Shown piece by piece: positions 61,393 to 64,000 of a stretch of DNA of 64,000 bases. Source of the stretch: SAR86 cluster bacterium SAR86E (GTDB lineage Bacteria > Pseudomonadota > Gammaproteobacteria > Magnimaribacterales > D2472); contig AMWX01000002.1 in assembly GCA_000307935.1 (NCBI GenBank), positions 124,001 through 188,000 on the forward strand, given 5' to 3'. The first letter of the stretch is position 1; every line of letters begins with the position of its first letter. Below the pieces are notes generated by a model. It worked only from the letters and a program-made list of their open reading frames with translations. It made no database searches and was not told where the DNA came from. Both the position numbers and the translations under genes were made by a program.

Positions 61393-62164
61393 AAGAGCTA
61401 AGTCGGTCCCCGGAAGCTTGACCTTGTTCCATGAGCTCTCATCAAGCCTAATTACTAAAATTTATTTGTGTGATTTTAATAACACTAAGGCGGTTATAAG
61501 ATTTGATCTTGCAGCAGCTTCAAAGCTAAGCATTAATAGACAAAATGAAGTAAACCTTCTTAAAAGCATTGGCAACCTGGGCATTGCACCTGAAGTTCTA
61601 TACTCAGATGCCGAAGGTGGTATTTTGATTTGGAAGTACATCATAGGCGAAAAGCCATCTTTTAATAAAGATAGAAATATTCCATATTCTTTGTTTGATT
61701 TAGGCGCTTGTCTTTATTCCCTGCATAGTTTGTCAATACCCAAAAAATCTATAGATATATTTTCTAACTCAATGGCTTTGTATCAAAGCTTACTTGATAA
61801 AAAATCTGACAAGCTTTTATTTGATAAGGCCTTGGCCTTGCATAATAGAATAAACGCAGATGGAGTAGAAAAAGTCTTTTCACACAATGACTTGCACAGC
61901 AGTAACTTACTTTGGAATCAGAAATATTATTTCTTAGATTGGGAGTACTCAGGATTGAATCATCCTTGTTTTGATATAGCATCATTAGTCAAAAACCTTG
62001 AATTAAGTCAAAGTCAAATAAGTGAGCTCTCAAACGGTTACAAAGGAAGTAATGAATTTTTTCATAGGAGTAAATTAGATCAATGGATAGAATTCATTGA
62101 TTACTTGAATAAAATCTGGGATATTTCTGTGCAAAAGATTGTGGAAAATCTTGAACTAAATTAA
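61376..62164 (+). CDS. Aminoglycoside phosphotransferase/choline kinase-family protein, probable thiamine kinase
   Basis: About 262 residues of the APH/choline-kinase fold, like E. coli thiamine kinase ThiK. The Brenner motif is FSHNDLHSSNLLW and the metal Asp follows in FLDWEYSGLNHPCFDIASLV. The start of the ORF track at 61337 lies inside pnuT; the ATG at 61376 with GAGAGA just upstream is preferred. Linkage to a TPP riboswitch and pnuT supports thiamine as substrate, with trapping by phosphorylation. Choline or another amine is an alternative. Confidence 0.82.
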   Translation: MQSPSERAKSVPGSLTLFHELSSSLITKIYLCDFNNTKAVIRFDLAAASKLSINRQNEVNLLKSIGNLGIAPEVLYSDAEGGILIWKYIIGEKPSFNKDRNIPYSLFDLGACLYSLHSLSIPKKSIDIFSNSMALYQSLLDKKSDKLLFDKALALHNRINADGVEKVFSHNDLHSSNLLWNQKYYFLDWEYSGLNHPCFDIASLVKNLELSQSQISELSNGYKGSNEFFHRSKLDQWIEFIDYLNKIWDISVQKIVENLELN

Positions 62165-62197
62165 TGTCTCTAGCCAGAGTTTTGGCATAATTAAAAT

Positions 62198-62677
62198 ATG
62201 AAAAAAATATTCATACTTTTATTTTCAGTAATCTTAATTTCTGCATGCGGGGAGAAATCAAATTTAGAAATGAATTTACAAGAAAGCGAAATTTTTTTAG
62301 AGCAAAACTTATTAAACTCAAACGTCATCCAGGTTGAACCGGGTCTTCAATATATAATTTTAGAATCGTCTCAAGCTAGCGTTCCCAGTCCAAAGCTCAC
62401 AGATACAATCACGGCAGACTTTCATGGAACGTTAATGGATGGTTCTGTTTTTTGGAGCTCTGTCGAATTAGGTGAGCCCCTGACTATACAGCTTGCACAA
62501 CTAATTCCAGGATGCCAAAAGATTATTTCTATGATGCAAGAAGGTGACTTTTGGAGAGTCTTTATTCATCCAGACATGGCATATGGGGAGGCGGGTAGGC
62601 CAACCATACCTCCTAACTCTGCTCTTACATTTGATATAAAGCTGCATGCTGTTGAGGAAAGTCAATTTTCAAAATAA
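62198..62677 (+). CDS. FKBP-type peptidyl-prolyl isomerase, lipoprotein
   Basis: A 159-residue FKBP-type PPIase. The N-terminus is a lipoprotein signal (MKKIFILLFSVILISACGEK, lipobox ISAC). The FKBP domain has FHGTLMDGSVFWSS, LAQLIPGCQKIISMMQEGDFWRVFIHPDMAYG and PPNSALTFDIKLHAVE. Some catalytic aromatic residues differ from the FKBP12 set: W and F are in place, but several are shifted. It helps fold periplasmic or outer-membrane proteins. It begins 33 bases after the kinase and probably belongs to the same transcript, ending at the hairpin at 62679. Confidence 0.9.
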   Translation: MKKIFILLFSVILISACGEKSNLEMNLQESEIFLEQNLLNSNVIQVEPGLQYIILESSQASVPSPKLTDTITADFHGTLMDGSVFWSSVELGEPLTIQLAQLIPGCQKIISMMQEGDFWRVFIHPDMAYGEAGRPTIPPNSALTFDIKLHAVEESQFSK

Positions 62678-62678
62678 T

Positions 62679-62698
62679 AATGACAAAATGTCATTTTT
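62679..62698 (+). terminator. Rho-independent terminator after the FKBP gene
   Basis: AATGACA pairs with TGTCATT around AAA, followed by a run of five T. The hairpin starts 2 bases after the FKBP stop, so it probably ends the riboswitch operon. The stem is AT-rich and short (7 bp), so it may be inefficient. Confidence 0.55.
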
Positions 62699-62716
62699 AG
62701 GTTCATAATACTAATA

Positions 62717-62914
62717 ATGCTTATTGAAAAAATATTAAATCACATTTCAAATTGGGGAAAAGTTTGGTTTGGTTTAATTTTTCTTGGTAGCATTTTTAAT
62801 GCAACTTTTGAAAAAATTTCTCTGTTAAGTGATATGCCTTATATTTCAGTTTTTGCTTTTGGATCAGGCGCCTTGATTGGTTTTTTAGCAAAGATGAGGG
62901 GGGCTTGGTTATGA
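62717..62914 (+). CDS. Small membrane protein of unknown function
   Basis: A 65-residue protein with two hydrophobic stretches (VWFGLIFLGSIFNATF and ISVFAFGSGALIGFLAKM) and basic residues at the C-terminus. No family recognised. Its TGA overlaps the desaturase start as ATGA, so translation is probably coupled; it may help or anchor the desaturase. Confidence 0.6.
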   Translation: MLIEKILNHISNWGKVWFGLIFLGSIFNATFEKISLLSDMPYISVFAFGSGALIGFLAKMRGAWL

Positions 62915-63804
62915 CTAATATTTCAGAAATCTCTTCAGAGTTTTCATTTGAAAAAGAAAAAGCTATAGCTAGAACCTTTTCTAAACGATTTCAGTGGGAG
63001 ATGATACTGATGGGTTTGGGGCAGGCAACTATTTGGCTTTCATTATGGCCATTGGTGCTTAACGGTTTTTTAAATTTATGGGTAGGGTTTTTAATAGCAA
63101 GTCTATGTGCATGTTTTGCTTATCTCCCTTCTCACGAAGCCCAACATGGCAACTACTCTAGAGGCAATTCCAAGTTAAGGTGGTTAGATGGCTTGGTTGG
63201 CCATATCACTCTTATTACCCTTAAGTTTCCTTACCACATGCTAAGAATTACTCACATGAAGCATCATGCCTACACAAACAATCCAGAAAAAGATCCTGAC
63301 TATCTAAATGCACATACTAATTCTTTGTTGGGGGTTATCAAAAATGTTCTAGATGGCACAACCTTACAATTTGAAAAGTATCTTGATGTGTTTAAGGATG
63401 ACAAGGCTTTTATTAATTCATTCCATAGAGCAATTCCATTAGCACTATTTTATAAACTCGCGCCGTTGGTTTTAGTTGTTATTTTTCCATTGGAAACTTT
63501 ATTGCTGTGGTGGTTACCTGCTAAGCTAGGCTCGGTATATACCACAGTATTCTTCTCTTATTATCCTCATCTTGGCACCTCAACTGGAAGATATAAAGAT
63601 ACTAGATTTTGGTCTCATTGGATGCCGAGATATCTCAATCATTCAATGCAACTGCATTTTATCCATCATTTACATCCAAGTATTGGACATTATGATGAGC
63701 CAAGAGCTATAGAAGCTTTAAAGCCTTTTCTTCAAGCAAGAGGTGTGCCAGGTGCAGATGAGATACCTGATCGTGTATCATATAATCCTTTGATCAAAAT
63801 TTAG
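62911..63804 (+). CDS. Fatty acid desaturase (membrane di-iron)
   Basis: A 297-residue membrane fatty-acid desaturase. The three histidine boxes are HEAQHGNYS (about 70), HMKHHAYTNNPEKDPDY (about 115) and FIHHLHPSIGHYDEP (about 250); they hold two iron atoms. Hydrophobic helices lie between them. The ORF-track start is a TTG at 62905; the ATG at 62911, with GAGGGGG about 8 bases upstream, is better. Which lipid is desaturated is unknown; hydroxylase/ketolase relatives share the fold. Confidence 0.88.
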   Translation: MTNISEISSEFSFEKEKAIARTFSKRFQWEMILMGLGQATIWLSLWPLVLNGFLNLWVGFLIASLCACFAYLPSHEAQHGNYSRGNSKLRWLDGLVGHITLITLKFPYHMLRITHMKHHAYTNNPEKDPDYLNAHTNSLLGVIKNVLDGTTLQFEKYLDVFKDDKAFINSFHRAIPLALFYKLAPLVLVVIFPLETLLLWWLPAKLGSVYTTVFFSYYPHLGTSTGRYKDTRFWSHWMPRYLNHSMQLHFIHHLHPSIGHYDEPRAIEALKPFLQARGVPGADEIPDRVSYNPLIKI

Positions 63805-63814
63805 AGACTCAGCG

Positions 63815-64000
63815 TTGCAAAGCTCGGCATTAAAAAAATATTGGCAGTCTAATATTAAAATATTAATTTCACTATTATTCATTTGGTTTCTTTCATCATT
63901 TGGATTCGGAATTTTGTGGTCAGATACATTAGATAAAATTCAAGTTGGCGGATTTAAACTAGGTTTTTGGTTTGCTCAGCAAGGTAGTATTTATATTTTT
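63815..64000 (+). CDS. DUF4212 small subunit of a sodium/substrate symporter (3' truncated by window)
   Basis: The window ends inside this gene. From the TTG at 63815 the frame reads MQSSALKKYWQSN, then SSFGFGILWSD and GGFKLGFWFAQQGSIYIF. That is the DUF4212 pattern (YW..N, FGFGILL..D, GGF.LGFWFAQQGSI), a two-helix subunit normally followed by a large sodium:solute symporter for acetate or other organic acids. The ORF track does not include it. The TTG start is weakly supported (GAGA seven bases upstream). Confidence 0.78.
   Translation, partial: MQSSALKKYWQSNIKILISLLFIWFLSSFGFGILWSDTLDKIQVGGFKLGFWFAQQGSIYIF

Overview
This looks like a stretch of core chromosome from a streamlined, AT-rich marine gammaproteobacterium. 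SAR86 or a close relative is my best guess, by inference. The reasons are the low-GC coding style, very short or negative intergenic distances, and gene orders typical of Gammaproteobacteria: rsgA-ubiE-ubiJ-ubiB-tatABC, miaB-phoH-ybeY-corC-lnt, zapA-6S RNA-5-FTHF cyclo-ligase, pepP-ubiH, pcnB-dksA, and anmK-M23 peptidase-tyrS near erpA. These sit beside the TonB receptor, peptidase and lipid/xenobiotic hydrolase genes expected of a marine heterotroph. I see no phage, insertion sequence, CRISPR array or rRNA operon.

Layout. 1-3.9 kb: the 3' end of pgk, class I aldolase, dtd, an acyl-CoA dehydrogenase and a LOG-family protein. 3.9-8.7 kb (minus): RsgA, ubiquinone biosynthesis (UbiE, UbiJ, UbiB) and TatABC. 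8.8-16.9 kb: orn, a Tat-type PhoD phosphatase, DUF1820, then the miaB-ybeZ-ybeY-corC-lnt operon ending in an L,D-transpeptidase. 16.9-19.1 kb: a FadB-type beta-oxidation protein. 19.1-19.5 kb: the only long non-coding gap, with a well-formed promoter, two hairpins and a 29-codon ORF, a candidate small RNA or leader. 19.5-24.7 kb: glutathione peroxidase, rpiA, ilvA, epoxide hydrolase, cyclo-ligase, 6S RNA, zapA and a ZapB-like coiled coil. 24.7-32.4 kb: pepP, ubiH, maf, an SDR, rpmB, sixA, dut, rpmE with a long acidic tail, and priA. 32.4-40.4 kb: an SDR, an amidase, tsaE, nnrD/E, a paraoxonase-like propeller, an alpha/beta hydrolase, Nudix and metallo-beta-lactamase-fold enzymes. 40.4-48 kb: acs, a deoxynucleoside kinase, pcnB, dksA with a histone-like tail, adenosine kinase, hemL, hemJ and erpA. 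48-54.2 kb: anmK, M23 peptidase, an FAH-family enzyme, tyrS, a membrane protein, a P-loop kinase plus nucleotidyltransferase pair, and a solitary tRNA-Ile(GAU). 54.2-58.5 kb: two large peptidases (S46 and prolyl oligopeptidase). 58.6-64 kb: a TPP riboswitch controlling a TonB receptor, PnuT and a small-molecule kinase, then an FKBP lipoprotein, a desaturase and the start of a DUF4212 symporter subunit.

The most distinctive system is the last one. The TPP aptamer contains the Shine-Dalgarno sequence, and its P1 helix covers the start codon of the TonB receptor. The three overlapping genes behind it read as one thiamine route: outer membrane, inner membrane, then phosphorylation. The second notable locus is the 19.24-19.46 kb promoter/hairpin/small-ORF region.

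Start sites were re-chosen from the ORF track where a Shine-Dalgarno sequence, overlap or family alignment argued for it (dtd, rsgA, fadB, glutathione peroxidase, cyclo-ligase, paraoxonase-like, alpha/beta hydrolase, metallo-beta-lactamase, thiamine kinase-like, desaturase). All family assignments come from motif recognition in the translated sequence, with no database search.
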